The notes beneath the pieces are model-generated. The model saw nothing but the letters and a program-made list of their open reading frames with translations. It was not told the DNA's origin and searched no databases. Of a stretch of 60,000 nt of DNA, positions 11,517-22,059 are shown in pieces. This DNA is from Takakia lepidozioides (Eukaryota; Streptophyta; Takakiopsida; Takakiales; Takakiaceae), in the NCBI GenBank assembly GCA_030704615.1, contig CM060732.1, positions 37,431,053 to 37,491,052 of the forward strand, given 5' to 3'. Positions within the stretch are counted from its first letter, which is position 1. Each line of letters begins with the position of its first letter. The translations under genes and the position numbers were made by a program.

Positions 11517-11734
11517 GCACGACGCCTATGTGCGACGCCCGGCCGTCGCACGCCTGCGCCCTTTTTTTTTTTTGAAATGTAAAAATGGTATTTGCGACGG
11601 CGGGCCGTCGCTGCTTGCGACCCCCGACCCCATAAATAAAAAAACATGTCGCCCCCCGCGACGGCTTTTCTTCGCGGGGTACGACCCCCAGGTAAAAAAT
11701 TTAAAAAAAATGCGTCGCCAAATGCGATGCGAGG

Positions 11735-11862
11735 GTGTCGCAGGAGGCAACGGTCGGCCTTTCTGGTCTTAGGGTTTAGGGCCTTTTGGGGTTCTTAGTT
11801 TTTATTTTTATTTTGTTTTTTTTCATATGGTACTGGGTTAGGGTGTTTGCTTTTCTTTATGG
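11735..11862 (+). repeat. direct repeat, copy 1 (partner 18995-19125)
   Basis: A run beginning around GTCGCAGGAGG, passing through GGGTTTAGGGCC and GGGGTTCTTAGTTTTT, to CATATGGTACTGGGTTAGGG and TTCTTTATGGT. The partner covers the transposase stop codon and the 3' UTR. This copy shows that a second piece of the element's 3' region lies at its left side. Confidence 0.65.
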
Positions 11863-11999
11863 TGCTGGGTTTTGGATTGTGTGACTTTGGTTGTGGGTCT
11901 TGGGGTTGAAAGGATAAACGGTGTAATTGGGATTCATATACCCAAAATGTGGTTCAATATGATAAGTGCAAAGCACTGGGTCTCAACAAATTTTTCCAT

Positions 12000-12115
12000 G
12001 GTGTGGGCATCCTGAAGATAGAACGTGAGGAAGGATTTATTGTATTGGGCTCTCTAGCACCATAGGGATGCTCCGCCTTTGGTTACCAATTTTGAAAGCC
12101 CCGAGGCTAAAGCAT
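12000..12115 (+). mobile_element. short degenerate LINE fragment
   Basis: GTTACCAATTTTGAAAGCCC and CGAGGCTAAAGCATAGGG resemble 2353-2395 of the LINE piece in the kinase gene (TTTACCAACTTTGAAAGTC, CGAGGCTGAGCC). Similarity is short and gapped. Confidence 0.4.
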
Positions 12116-12144
12116 AGGGTTTTTTCGCCAACGGTTTTTGAGAA

Positions 12145-13833
12145 ATGAAAGTGCTGGTGGTGTGTGTTAATTTGGATGGGATGATGAGGAAACATCGACC
12201 CGTTTCCCTCGAGGATGGGGAGGTAGTACCACATATCGATTGTGGCCCTAGAGCGACTGTTTTTCGTGGCGATGAGCCACCCATTGCACCTGATCCAATA
12301 CAGGCTGCCAGGCACAATCGTAGAAGGGACCGGGGCCAAATTTCAAGTGATGTAGAGGATGTTGATACTCCGGGATCGAGTCGGGCGCGCCGTGGGTTGC
12401 CCCTTTGCGGGCCACCCCGTCCACCTTTGACCCCCCCGCTACAGGATTGAGTGTTGGACCTTGGTGCACTAAGTGTTGGGAACGGATACCGCTGGGCGGC
12501 ACCAAACCACCGAGGCGGCGACCGCATGTTGTCGAAAAACATTACAAGAAGAACAAGATTGCGGATGTGACAAAGGTGAGTGTTTTTCCCACCCCTCTCA
12601 TTAACATTCATTTTAAGGTACATTTAGGTTTATCTAATAATATAGTATGATTGGTAAGCATACATGAATCCTAATTACGACATAAGTATTGATGCGTCGT
12701 TCATTACGCATAATGCAGCCACGACTTGATACCCAAGCTCGCAATCACATTGCACAGGAGGCATTTTGCGTCGGTCTACTTGCAGAATTTGTGCCAGAGC
12801 ATGTGCCCGATGTGACCAGTTGGTTCCCCCAGCAGCACGTAAGTGAGATGCGTAGGGTCCAGGGGTATCGTAGGTGTTGTAGGCGTTATAGCCGGCGACG
12901 AGCAGATCCACCCCCCCTGCAGTTTCCTTAGGCGGTCCCCCTGATTGTGCCCCCCCCCCGGTCTATTTCTTTGCCTGATCCACCTCCGGTAGTACCTAAT
13001 CCGGACGTTGTATCCCTGGCTGCACCTCCGACATTACATCCTCAACCACCTCCACTTTCACCTCCACGTGCATGTGCCCCCCGAACCCCTAGGATGGGTC
13101 GGCTTTGCCCTAGGTTTCCTCCCTTTCGGCTTGGGCGGCCTGAGCCGGATCCTCGCCCCAGCGCATAGGACTATGTTACTGAGGACCGTCCAGCCTCGTT
13201 GTTGGGGGAATCATCTCGACCCTCCCACCTCCATCCGAGAAAATGTGGAGTTCGAGTATTGGGGGAGACGGTATGTTGTGAGAGCCGCTACAGACCCTGC
13301 TATGGGTCGGGGTTTATTCACGGTCAATGATATTGTGGTTCCTCCTCGGAGAAACAGCATGGTGGACTTGTTTCCCTATTACGGTCCATACTACACCTCC
13401 GCGGAGTTCCGTACATTACGCCTCGAAGCCCCATACATCCTACCCTACATTTTGTGTGTCAACGGACAGGATGTACGTAGACGGGGGTTGTCTCCCATTG
13501 AGATCAGATTTTGTGATAATGACCCCAACATCTTCGGCAATGTTGTTGGGCTGGTCAACAGTTCTTTTGGTCATCCTAGGAGAACCAATGTAGTATAGGA
13601 TGAACGAAGCGATGGGCATGAGAGCTTTTGTGGTCATACGTCAGTATACTGTGAGGGGATGCACATGTTTGTGATTACATGTGCTAGTAGGACTATTAGG
13701 GCTGGCATCGAACTATTTGCATCATACGAGTTCTCCCGGGATGATTGGGACCTCCGATTACAGTGTGAGTGGGATGTGTATGATAGAAATAGGGTTCCTT
13801 TGAGACAGGGATCGCGTAGAGGGACATTATAGA
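12145..13833 (+). pseudogene. SET-domain-like ORF carried by the CACTA element
   Basis: The upstream part is frame-broken and Pro/Arg-rich (about 12900-13190). From ~13230 one frame reads a SET-like order: FEYWGRRYVVRAA, then AMGRGLFTVNDIVV (the G-x-G-L-F/A...I block), FPYYGPYY (the Y-x-G position), NIFGNVVGLVNSSFGHP (position of the R-F-I-N-H-S-C block) and, after one TAG (13596-13598), MHMFVITCASRTIRAGIEL followed by FASYEF (the G-E-E-L-x-x-x-Y block). SET domains transfer methyl groups from S-adenosylmethionine to lysines, usually on histones. Here the catalytic N-H-S is N-S-S and the ORF has a stop and upstream shifts, so activity is unlikely in this copy. It lies between the left subterminal repeats and the transposase on the same strand, so it probably moved with the element. 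The family call is by motif order only. Confidence 0.55.
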
Positions 13834-13849
13834 TATTCTCATGATGTAC

Positions 13850-14455
13850 TTTGTATACATCCGATTAATCGATTGACGTAAATTTTTTTCTTGTTGCTCG
13901 TGCGGGTTGCAACTTGACATATGTGATCTAAACATACTTATGCACATGTGGACTAGATATGAGCTTGAACTAAGTTGATTCAATGGGTCATTCTAGTGTT
14001 GAACGCAGCTACGTGTCATAGAGACGAAAAATTGCGTTTCGCCTGCAGATGATTTTTTTTTTATTCCATTTTTAAGCCATATGCTTAATGATATCATATG
14101 CAATGTGTGTGCAAAATTTGGGAGTAAATAAAAGTCATTTGGACCCATAACCAGATTTTGTTCTCTCATTTGCACTCCAAAGCTGAATTATCTTCAATTT
14201 TATACATTCTTCATAGAAAGTTCTGCAAAAGTGACCCTAGAAATACACTTTATTTTTTTCCATTTTTTTTTGGTCCAATTTTTTCCATGGATGTAGTGGT
14301 GCAAAGCCCGATGTCACAGAACAAAATAGAGCTAAAACTAAAATCATTACGCCCCTCAAAACCGCAATCATACATTTTCTAAATGCAAATATTTATTTTA
14401 AATTCATTTAATTCAAAATTGGTGCAAGGGTGAGTGCGTCGTTGGGAAGGCAAAT

Positions 14456-14497
<42 letters not shown>

Positions 14498-14900
14498 TTT
14501 TAACCTGCTGGATCTTTGTACAGGTGTTGCACACATATTCAAGCACATGTAGGAAAAAATGAAGCTTGAGCCACATCCGTTTGTTGGGTGCAATGGCATG
14601 AGAGGATTTTCTTTCACATTAATAAACAAAAAATGGTTGATAGGGTGAATGCGTCATTGGGGGGGGGGGGGCACTGATTTTGTTTGGGTTTGAAACTTTG
14701 CATGCGTATACGTTGCGCACATACATGTAATTATTGAATGACATATTTGACACATTGAAGGTTGTTGTTTGCATTTCGCTTATAATGAAGTGTATGGTTG
14801 CAAAGACACATTATAATATATGTCCCTATGTTCATTTGTTCGTATCCCTTCCCGGTCCTTTCTCTTGGCCCCCCATCCAAAAACAACCCAAATACATCAG
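13850..14900. other. AT-rich interior of the CACTA element, no gene
   Basis: Holds a long poly-T tract at 14457-14487 and a G12 run near 14660-14671. No coding motif is seen. Confidence 0.5.
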
Positions 14901-14944
14901 GCGGGAGCCTTGGACGAGACGCCGCCCCCACGGTACCGGACGAT

Positions 14945-17900
14945 AATGACGGTGACAATGACAATGATAGTGACAACAACAATGAGCATGGAATTAACTA
15001 GGAGGCCATGGATGATCTCTTAATGCATCATGTGGGCGCTGATGCATCCCATGAAGAGGGAACCCGGCCAATCGATGATCCTAAAATGGCCCCCTCAAAT
15101 GACATGGAGAGGGAGGCGAGAACTCATTTGTATGAAAGGGCGAAAGTAAGTCAACTTTCAACAATCTTACTTTTGCTCAATCTTCAAATTCGATTTGGCA
15201 TAAGTAATGTTGGGATGTCTGCCATAATGTGAACTATTGCAGACTATATCCTTGCTCCACACTTGAAACCCAAGATGCCACGGTCGCAGAAAGAGGCGCG
15301 CGAAGTCTTGGACTCTGTAGGGATGGGCTATAAGATTTTTCATGCATGTCCATGTGATAAAACCATATACTATGGAGATGATTCGCGTCTCACCAAGTGC
15401 CCAGAGTGCAAGAAAGACCGATATCGGGATGATGTCCAAGGGAAAAAAGTACCACGCAATGTATAAGCGTCATTCCCCCTCGCATGGAGATTACTTTATT
15501 TAATCTTCTCAATGCATGTAAAGTGTATTCCACAAAGTTTAGGGTTTAGAGAGTAGTACTCATGCAAGATCTGATTGTGGTTTTGGAAGGAGTGAGTGAG
15601 GAGTGGAAGGAGCGACGTTCGGTTTTGACCATTCACACCCAAATGAGGGAGAGACTGCATAAAGGGAAAGGCATAAAGGTGGTGTATTATGTGTGCTAAT
15701 GGGATGATTACATGTGGGGGGCGTGGGGTATTTCATCCTAGAAAATGCATTACTTTCCGATCATCCCGCGATTGAGGGCACAATATCGAAGCCCTGAATT
15801 GGCCAAGACTCATGAGATGGCACGCCTCGCATCGGAGCCCCTCGGGAAAGGTGTGCGGGCCACAAGATTCACAAGCATAGAGGCATATTGAAGAGATGTG
15901 GCCTTTTCTCTTGGAGGACCCACGACATGTCCACCTCGGCTTGTCCTCGGATGGGGTCAACCCATTCTCTGTCCAATCATATAGTCATTCCACTTGGCCG
16001 GTGTCCATGGTGAATTACAACATCCCTCCGTATTTTTCAATTAAAAAATGCCATATCATGTTGGCCGCCATTGTGCCAAGTGAGTGTACTCATTTCATGT
16101 TTATTATTGCCTTAGATTTTACATTAAACTTCTGATCTCTGACTCAATTTGGATGCAAGATTGATGAGTGACATAATCATGAAGTAAGATGTGTAATTCA
16201 TTTTGTAGTATAATTTGCATATTGGTGGAGCATTGAAACAATGATGTGAATGTCTCATAGGGAAAAAACAAGTGACAAACATAGATACATACTTGCGACC
16301 TCTTGTTGATGAACTTAAGGAGCTATGGAGGGGGGTCCCGACATTGGATGCTTTACTTGACCCTATGGCCGGACAATCTTTTCAGATGAGATGCATCTTG
16401 CTTTGGACAATTCATGATTATCTAGGTATATTATGTTCCCCATGAACAGCTCGCGTACATTCATTTGTCAATGCCGGATAATATCGATGAGAATTGGGAT
16501 TGATTGAAGTAGCGGCGACAGTCTTGTGCACCGTAGTGGGGTAGATGGCATTATGGGCCATGCACATGACAATTTTTTGTTTTTGCTAATGTGGCGGGAT
16601 GTGTAGTACATGACTAACTGTTTACTTGGGGCTAAGCGCCCAAGGGTACCATGCATGCTTGCATTGTGACGATGATCTTGATGCACATAGCTCCCGCCAT
16701 CTTCACAAGATGGTATTTCCCAACTACCGCAAATTTCTTCCTATGAGCCATCGATGGAGAAGAAGAGAGAAACACTTGTTTGATGGCAAAGAGGAAGTAC
16801 GCCCCCCCCCTATATGACACCGTCGGGGCAGTTTTGGGATGACCGATGGAAGGAAGCCCATGCGGGCACGGACGTTGAAGTGGACGTGCCCGGCATGAAA
16901 CGACTTTCAATCTTCTACGAGTTGCCATATTGGGCGGTACATATTCCACAAAAACACCGTCAATATCCCTATGCATGCATGTGATATTGCACAATTGGTA
17001 TGCGTTGCATTGTCACTTTCACGTAAATTTTTTTTGTGTAAGTCTTCGTGGGTGGGGATATATGTAGGACCTGAAAAAAACCATCTTCTAGATCCCATGC
17101 ATATTGAGAAGAATGTCTACTCGTCTTTTTTTCGGGTTCTTCATGGCACGCCGGCAAAGATTAGAGTGGCTGCAAAAGGAGATTCTCTCGGTGTTAGAAA
17201 CGAGCTTGAGGAGCAGGGTCGCATGCGCCATCTCTTGGCCGAACAAAATGGTGTGGACCCAAAGGGTGTTGTACGGTGGAAGTATAGGCGCGCATCTTGG
17301 CAATGGACAAAGGAGGAATACAAGAAAGTAATAGCCACCATAAGTGCTGTCCGAACACCAACTGGTTATGGGTCATCCCTCCGTACGAAGTTCAACAAAG
17401 AAGACGGGGTCCATGGTTTGAAGTCTCATGACTACCACAATCTATTGCAAGACATCTTGCCCATTGCAGTACGTGGGACATTGACTCCTTAGGTTCGTGA
17501 GACAATCTATAGATTGGGAGGCTTGTTTCGGTGGATTCGCTCCAAAGAGTTGGACGAAGCGGATTTTCCACGCATGAAGAAGGAGGCGGCGTAGGTAATG
17601 TGTATGTTGGAGATGCACCTTCCTCCCTCGTTCTTTGACATCCAAGTGCACTTGGTAGTGCACTTAGTGCAAGAGGCTTCGATTGCCGGCCCCGTTCATT
17701 CTCGGTGGATGTACTTCCTTGAGCGTTGTATGAAGACTTTGAAAGGATTTGTAAGACAAATGTGCCCGGATGGTAGCATGGCGGAGGGGTATACGTTGCA
17801 AGAAGCTATGTTCTATTGCATGGAGTACATGACAAGGGTGGATGAGGAAGCCCCTCGGATGTAGAAGGAAGGGGAGGATGCACGAACCAAAGACATCGTT

Positions 17901-19022
17901 TTGCCCAAAAAATCGAAGAGGGTAAAATTGCCGACCTTGGTGATTGAGCAAGCGCATGATTTCATACTGAAGAACACCCCATCCATACATGAGTGGGAGA
18001 CAAGATACAATAATCTTGTTCAGCAATGAGAGGAGGAGACGCTTGCATGGAGGTGGAACCATCAACGGCCGGTTACTAGACGCCCACGACGAGGAGCGGG
18101 CCGCCGTAATGTTCATTTACAAAATTTGCCCATGGAATTGCAGCCTCTAAGTTCATTCCAACAGTGGCTTCAGACTTCAGTTTATGACGCCGTTGCTGAA
18201 GGAGAGGTGCTTTCAGATTTGGTGCAAGATATTGCAAGGGGCCTCTCTCAATTCGCAACCTCATACACGGCGGTTTGGGTTCACGGTCGTCATTTCCGCA
18301 TTCGTGCTCTTGACATGAAGCGCAAAACAACCTTTGATTCTAGCTTGTGTGCCACATATTGGCAAGACTCCGTGTGGGGCAAGGGAGATACACGACCTGC
18401 TATGAGCAAACTTGAGTACATTGGAGAGCTTGAGAGCATACTCCAACTTCAGTATACAAGGTACCAGCCTCTTCTCTTCAAGGGAAGGTGGTTCCAGCCA
18501 CATCTTATGGGCCCCTCCGCAATATTAGTGTAAGATGATTGTGGTTTCATGCGTGTCAATGCAGATAGGCTCAATCCTACTCATCGTCCCTCCGATGAGC
18601 CTTTTTCACGGCCTTCAGACATGGAGCAAGTTTTTTTCTCCGATGACAAAACAAGGGGGGGAAATTGGAAGGTGGTTATGCATGCTCAGCCAAGAGGAAG
18701 ACGTATCTATCATGGTCTCAGATCTCCATGGGGTGAGGCAATTGCGGTGGACGGACAGACTGGTCATAATGATGATGATGATGGAGGTACGGTAGAGGGG
18801 GTAGAAGAGGATGATGACACCCCGGACAATGCATCCCGAACCCTATATGATGAAGCTCCAGAAGATACGGATGTTGGAGAAGGAGACGAAGACACGACCA
18901 TTAACAACGAGGTGGAGGATAATTCGGAGGTGCCTTTTGAGGGCCAGGCCATTTATGAAGATGACTCCGATGACAAAGAAGATGCGTCGCAATTTGCGAC
19001 GCGTAGGGGTCGCAGGCAGTGA
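14945..19022 (+). pseudogene. CACTA TNP2-type transposase (DUF4218/DUF4216), with nonsense mutations
   Basis: Blocks match plant TNP2 in order: acidic N-terminus (~14945-15145); cysteine motif HACPCD...TKCPECKKDRY (15340-15425); FPIIPRLRAQYRSPELAK after a likely intron (about 15461-15741); DPRHVHLGLSSDGVNPFS; LVDELKELWRGVPTLDALLD; GLSAQGYHACLHCDDDLD; LDPMHIEKNVYSSFF (17090-17135); LKSHDYHNLLQDILPIAVRG; the DUF4218 core LPPSFFDIQVHLVVHLVQE with FLERCMKTLKGFVR (17620-17755); then a DUF4216-like part (FKGRWFQPHLMGPSA; QVFFSDDK; NWKVVMHAQPRGRR). From ~17050 to the TGA at 19020 a single frame is kept but has five stops, at 17490, 17592, 17862, 18027 and 18531. TNP2 cuts and joins the CACTACA ends. 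The extreme C-terminus (DASQFATRRGRRQ) is encoded by the GCGACG-type subterminal repeat itself. Confidence 0.85.
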
Positions 19023-19125
19023 CAGCAGGGCTTTCTAGGTTTAGGTTTAGGGCCTTTGGGGGTTCTTAGTTTTTTTTTTTTTTTTTCCATATGGTACTGG
19101 GGTAGGGTGTTTGTTTTTCTTTATG
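18995..19125 (+). repeat. direct repeat, copy 2 (partner 11735-11862)
   Basis: Covers the transposase stop codon and 3' flank, with the same series of blocks as copy 1 in the same orientation, 7.26 kb away. Confidence 0.65.
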
Positions 19126-19974
19126 GTTTAGCTTGTTGTTGTGGACCTTCTTATAGATTGTGACATTCATTTTGATAATTCTCTTGATACCACACTGTAT
19201 ATGTTGCTCCAACATATTTATTGCCTGTGGTTTCTTTCTTGAAAGACTACCAGCCACAGTCATATTTGATCAATCATAGAATTAAACTACAGTATGCATA
19301 TACATGTACAATCAATCGAAGGGATGGGTACAGTTCAATGCGAGAATTGTTATGTAGCTTTGATTTTGTGTCTAATAAACTTGAACATCATCATCCGGAG
19401 CTTATTTATGAGGTCGGGGGTCGCAAACGGCGATGGCAAGCCGTCGCAAACTGTGACATGTTTTTTTATTTGGAAAGAATAGGGCAGCCGGGCTGTTTGC
19501 GACGCCCGGCCGTCGCAGGGGCTTTATGCCCTTCATGCCACCATGCGACGGCCGGGTGTCGCAAGAAAGGGCTGCGATGAATGAAAGGGCAAGAAATGGC
19601 TGTTTTTTTTTTTTCGGCTTGCGACGACCGGCCGTCGCCAGAAAGGGTTGTCTTCTGCCCTTCGCTGGGGGCGACGCTTGGGCGTCACATGGAAGGGCTG
19701 CTTGCTGCCCTTCATCCGCCCGTGCGACAGCCAGGTGGCGACCCGCGGGGTTTGGCTGCGATGGCCCGGCATTGCAAACAGGCTCCGCGGGGTTGGCGTC
19801 ACACGCTCGGCACCGCGCGTGGCGTGGGGGCGCGGCTGGCGTCGCAAACCCCCTCCCCATTTGCTGTAGTGCTAGTCTCTTCCCCATGTTCTTCTAGACC
19901 ACTTTGACTGCCAAGAACTTAGTTAAGTTGGTGAATTATTCCAGCCACAAGGACTGCGATTTTATGGCAAGAAG

Positions 19975-20186
19975 GATATCCCGGACAATGTATCAAAAAA
20001 TAAGGATATTGTCTTCAGGTTGCCCGCACATTGGGCAATTACAACATCCTCGTCCTCTTTGCATCTGCTTATTGTTCCAAGGTAGGCTGCCCACCCTGAG
20101 TTTAAATTTCAGTCTAGTGTCAATGGTCTTTCAGATCATCCTTAAGCTTCTCGCCCATGTCACAGACCGGAAACAAGGTCGGGGAA
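19975..20186 (-). mobile_element. LINE fragment, part 1 (interrupted by CACTA element)
   Basis: The plus strand reads ATATTGTCTTCAGGTTGCCC and then AAATTTCAGTCTAGTG, matching 52336-52440, the minus-strand LINE at 52 kb. It stops at the GAA target triplet and resumes at 21472. Confidence 0.75.
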
Positions 20187-20518
20187 CACTACAACAAATT
20201 TTGGGGGGGGGGGGGGGGGGGGTTTGCGACGTTAGTAGCGCCCCCACGCCCCGCGCGGCGCTGAGCCCGCGACGTTGAGCCCGCGGCGTTTTTTGCAACG
20301 CACCGGCGTCGCAATCCCCCGCTGCAACATCATTGCGACGCCCAGCCGTCACAAGGTGACATGAAAGGGGAAAGATGGCCCTCGCTGTGACGGATTTTTT
20401 TCTTACGACCCCCCAACGTCGTTTTGTTTTTTTTGGGTCGTTGCAACTGCTGAGCATCACTGAGGGCTCCCCAGCGCCTCTGCGACGCCAGGGCGTCGCA
20501 ACAGCATCACCACAATTG

Positions 20519-20562
<44 letters not shown>

Positions 20563-21471
20563 AATTTATATAAATTTAAAAAATTTATTATTATTATTTT
20601 TAAATTTTAAATTTAATATTTTAATGGGGCTTTGCGGCCCTCAGCTTCACAAAAGCGTCACTAAGGACGCCCCGCGCTGGGACGCCCAACGCTGCGATGC
20701 TAGGGGGTCACAACGGCGTCGTCACAGGGGCGCAATGGTATTGAAGTCAGCTTAGGTCATCACAAGGACGTCGCTTGGGGCGCCTGGAGGGGGGGGGGGG
20801 CAACAACGACGACGACGCTGGGGCTGGGGCTGGGCACTAAGGCTGTGGAGGTTGCAACTCCCCGACGTCACAAGAAGGACCCCCTTAGAAGGAACTTGAA
20901 GTAAATCTTCATATGTATATATATAGATTGCTTTTGTAATACATAGTTGTAGCGTAGGTGTGATGATTAGTATGTAGTGTCTTAGAAATGTTATAACGTG
21001 GAGGTCTTAGGTTCAAGTATGCATTGCATGATATATGTAGAACAATGAACATATCGCCATTAAACAAAATCGGAGTCAATGGTCAACACCGGAGTCAATG
21101 GTTAATAAATTTTTGAAATTCAAATTTTAAATTCAAAATTTTCCGCCTAAATTTAAATGTACCCCCTTAAATTGCGACGTCTGGGCGTCGCACCCGGACG
21201 GTGTTAATTCTGCATTGCAGAGTAGGTTGTTTTTTTTTTTTTTTTTTTTTTTTTCCGTCGCCCGGACATCGCTAATCGTGTCGGCGTCGCTAATTGCGGT
21301 TTCGCTTTTTTGCAAATCCCATTGGTCGCAAATTTGCGACGTTTTTTTGGCGACGGGCTTGTGACACCCGGGCATCGTAATTTTGGTTCTTCCCCCCTCC
21401 CCGAAAAGGGTTGTTTTACGTCGTTGCGGCGTGGCTGCAACGTCGAAAACCCCCCCTCTTTTCCTGTAGTG
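20187..21471. mobile_element. non-autonomous CACTA element, 1285 bp, with GAA target duplication
   Basis: Left end CACTACAACAAATTTTGGGG at 20187; right end CCCTCTTTTCCTGTAGTG finishing at 21471. The immediately flanking triplets are both GAA (20184-20186 and 21472-21474), the 3-bp target duplication expected of CACTA elements. The interior has GCGACG-type subterminal motifs, homopolymers (G18 from about 20203; poly-T at 20521-20556 and 21230-21254) and no transposase. The ends resemble the right end of the large element next door, whose transposase family is the natural source of mobility. Confidence 0.9.
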
Positions 21472-21700
21472 GAAGTCTTATGCATAACTTTATTTTCATC
21501 GGACAGTCTTTGGGCATCAGACATGCTCGGACACAACCACCTCCAGGAAACTAGTAGGGTCAATTCTTCAGTACTGATATACTTGACATTCTCTTCTACC
21601 CTTTTCTGCCAAGACTTGGGTTGCTAAACAAAACGGTTATGCTTCTAAGAAATAGCTTCGATTATCTTAGGGTATCTGGTATTAGGCATGCAAGAGCAAT
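21472..21700 (-). mobile_element. LINE fragment, part 2
   Basis: Resumes the LINE match exactly after the target duplication: ACTTTATTTTCATCGGACAG aligns with CCTCATTTTCATCAGACAAT at about 52530, and homology runs to the GGTATCTGGTATTAGGCAT region (cf. 52727-52745). Confidence 0.75.
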
Positions 21701-21704
21701 CGGG

Positions 21705-22055
21705 AGAGGGTACAACCTGTGTGCTACAATATCAAAGAAGATTTTCACAACTTCACCTCTTAAGGACAATAGTAGTTTTTAAAACTTTCAATGTTTAGAG
21801 CTTCACTGTTTTCACATTTGAGATATGTGACAGTACAGAAATGATAGGGCCCAACACTATAGTAGAGGTAGCGTCATCTGCTTGTGCTTTTGTGAGTCAA
21901 CATTAAATCCTAAACCCTAAATCGAATTTCGAAGACTAGTGAAGCATAGGTGGACGAACAAACAAAGCTAGAACAAGCTGAGTCTGATCCGAATCCAAAA
22001 ACCTATGACTCTCAAGAACAGATTTGATGAAAAAGAGTTGCATGTCACAACTTAC
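21705..22055. other. no gene seen
   Basis: Spacer with one telomere-type CCTAAACCCTAAA at about 21909. It may hold the next exon of the minus-strand ubiquitin-fusion remnant, but none is convincing. Confidence 0.3.
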
Positions 22056-22059
22056 ATAC

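Larger units (their letters stand above)
11517..19871 (+). mobile_element. large decayed CACTA (EnSpm) transposon
   Basis: Both flanks are packed with short GCGACG/CGTCGC subterminal motifs (11517-11760 and 18990-19860), as in plant CACTA elements. The right end reads CCCCATTTGCTGTAGTG at 19855-19871, the reverse complement of a CACTACA terminus, and agrees with the ends of the small element at 20187-21471. Inside are a TNP2 transposase and a SET-like ORF. I could not identify a matching CACTACA left end: 11494 reads CACTTAG and the flanking triplets (AAG, CTA) do not match. The left boundary is therefore approximate and may be truncated or rearranged. Confidence 0.75.

Noticed and set aside
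11494-11520. CACTTAGGGGG as left end of the large CACTA element
   Set aside because: Not CACTACA, and the flanking triplet AAG does not match CTA after the right end.
20203-20222. G18 run as a functional G-quadruplex
   Set aside because: An uninterrupted homopolymer just inside a transposon end is more simply slippage; no evidence of function.
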